DNA of 64,000 nucleotides, from positions 62,001 through 126,000 of the forward strand of contig CP024912.1 in NCBI GenBank assembly GCA_002813895.1, in the 5' to 3' direction. The translations under genes and the position numbers were made by a program. Origin of the DNA: Cyanobacterium sp. HL-69. GTDB taxonomy: Bacteria; Cyanobacteriota; Cyanobacteriia; Cyanobacteriales; Cyanobacteriaceae. Below are positions 63,203 through 64,000 of this stretch, in pieces. Position 1 is the first letter of the stretch. The number at the start of each line of letters is the position of its first letter. Below the pieces are notes generated by a model that was given only the letters and a program-made list of their open reading frames with translations, searched no databases and was not told the DNA's origin.

Positions 63203-64000
63203 TTAATCTCTGATCATAAATGATGGAAAATTATTTTTAGCCGTCTTCTTAATTTTCTTCGATACCTTAAAACTAGCAATGGATTCTACGATACCAAAGG
63301 CGAGAAAGTTGGTAAGTAAAGACGAGCGCCCATAGCTGATAAAAGGTAGAGGAATCCCCGTAATGGGGGCGAGTCCCACCGTCATGGCAATGTTGATAAT
63401 AGCCTGAAAAGCAATCATCGCTAAAACCCCAATGGCAATTAAAGAGCCAAAATTATCTTTTGCTCTGGTGGCAATGTACACCAAACGCCAACATACCAGC
63501 CAGATTAACACTAATACTACCGCAGAACCGACAAAACCGAACTGATCGGCGATCGCACTGAAAATGAAGTCCGTATGTTGTTCGGGAACAAAATCAAGTT
63601 GAGTTTGACTGCCATTCATAAAACCGTTGCCCCATAGCCCCCCAGAGCCGATGGCAATGCGGGATTGAATTAGATGGTACCCCCCCCCTAAAGGGTCTTG
63701 TTCGGGGTCAAGGAAGAGCGTAATTCGGGCTTTCTGATAATCTTTGAGCAGATTCCACAAAAAACCGCCCAATTTTCCAGCGCTGTAATTAATAAATAAT
63801 ACTAAAATACTCCATAAGGCGCGATCAGGTAAAGTAAACCAAGCAATTAAGACCATTAGAGCCGTAAAAACCACCCAACCAGGCAAAAACAAGTTAAACA
63901 AAAAGGCACAAAATAAAGGTGAAATCATCAACAGAATCCAACCAAAGTTGGCATTAGCCCAATAAAGCATTGCCAAAGTTACCACCCCAAAAACTAAGGA
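63203..64000 (-). CDS. rodA: Rod shape-determining protein RodA, C-terminal part (5' end outside window)
   Basis: At least 260 residues of a SEDS-family lipid II polymerase, running off the right edge on the minus strand, so the N-terminus is missing; the apparent start near 63985 is internal. Motifs: WNLLKDYQKARITLFLDPEQDPLGGGYHLIQS, GNGFMNGSQTQLDFVPEQHTDFIFSAIADQFGFVG and GIPLPFISYGRSSLLTNFLAFG. RodA polymerises glycan strands of lateral wall peptidoglycan with PBP2 in the plasma membrane. FtsW is the main alternative, but QTQLDFVPEQHTDFIF favours RodA. Confidence 0.92.
   Translation of the reverse strand, partial: SLVFGVVTLAMLYWANANFGWILLMISPLFCAFLFNLFLPGWVVFTALMVLIAWFTLPDRALWSILVLFINYSAGKLGGFLWNLLKDYQKARITLFLDPEQDPLGGGYHLIQSRIAIGSGGLWGNGFMNGSQTQLDFVPEQHTDFIFSAIADQFGFVGSAVVLVLIWLVCWRLVYIATRAKDNFGSLIAIGVLAMIAFQAIINIAMTVGLAPITGIPLPFISYGRSSLLTNFLAFGIVESIASFKVSKKIKKTAKNNFPSFMIRD

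Noticed and set aside
1-64000. CRISPR array or prophage
   Set aside because: No regularly spaced direct repeats of 25-40 bp and no phage structural or integrase genes were seen.

Overview
The window comes from a cyanobacterial chromosome. It carries chlH (magnesium chelatase), cpcE (phycocyanobilin lyase subunit), a CO2-uptake type ndhF-ndhD pair, an Sll0418-like plastoquinone/tocopherol methyltransferase and many other cyanobacterial-type genes. The HIP1 octamer GCGATCGC occurs more than 40 times by eye. The AT-rich base composition and gene set suggest a unicellular Cyanobacterium/Geminocystis-like organism; that placement is inference.

Layout. 1-4.2 kb: end of pyk, an SDR oxidoreductase, hspA and a C-terminal processing protease. 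4.3-9.9 kb: a phosphate-uptake regulon, pstS-pstC-pstA-pstB on the minus strand and divergent sphX, with Pho-box-like repeats between them. 10-19.3 kb: housekeeping genes (ccsA, a YqeY protein, the pyruvate dehydrogenase E2, queG, MPBQ/MSBQ methyltransferase, a flavin monooxygenase, an alpha/beta hydrolase, ilvB). 19.4-25.9 kb: one giant CheA-like kinase (2147 aa) with four tandem Hpt units. 26.0-30.6 kb: cpcE, then a decay island. There an unidentified minus-strand gene has been broken by an antisense group II intron, by an IS630-family element and by a frameshift; the intron's own reverse transcriptase and the IS transposase are also damaged. 30.7-38.7 kb: chlH, divergent from ndhF-ndhD. 38.8-49.7 kb: pyrB, an ABC1 kinase, nadC, a three-gene cluster of poorly known proteins (repeat-rich membrane protein, DUF697 protein, DUF2064 glycosyltransferase), a Nudix hydrolase, DUF2237 and moaA. 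49.7-54.8 kb: an Mla/TGD-like lipid transporter (MlaE, lipoprotein, MlaF, MlaD order) and an outer-membrane beta-barrel protein. 55-64 kb: amidohydrolase, LivH-type permease, infC, argJ, YggS, a newly noticed 57-aa membrane protein, LD-carboxypeptidase, alr and the 3' part of rodA.

Functionally the window is mostly core metabolism and photosynthesis. The unusual content lies between genes: a dispersed CAAGGGG...CCCCTTG hairpin family (six copies), an AATGGATAATTGAG repeat that abuts or overlaps stop codons, a well-preserved 152-bp MITE with a perfect 9-bp target duplication at the stop codon of the beta-barrel gene, and two other inverted-repeat mini-elements. I see no CRISPR array, rRNA or tRNA. 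I did not find a complete new defence or biosynthetic system. The best leads are the broken gene at 26.8-30.6 kb, the lipoprotein embedded in the Mla operon and the 43.7-47.7 kb cluster.
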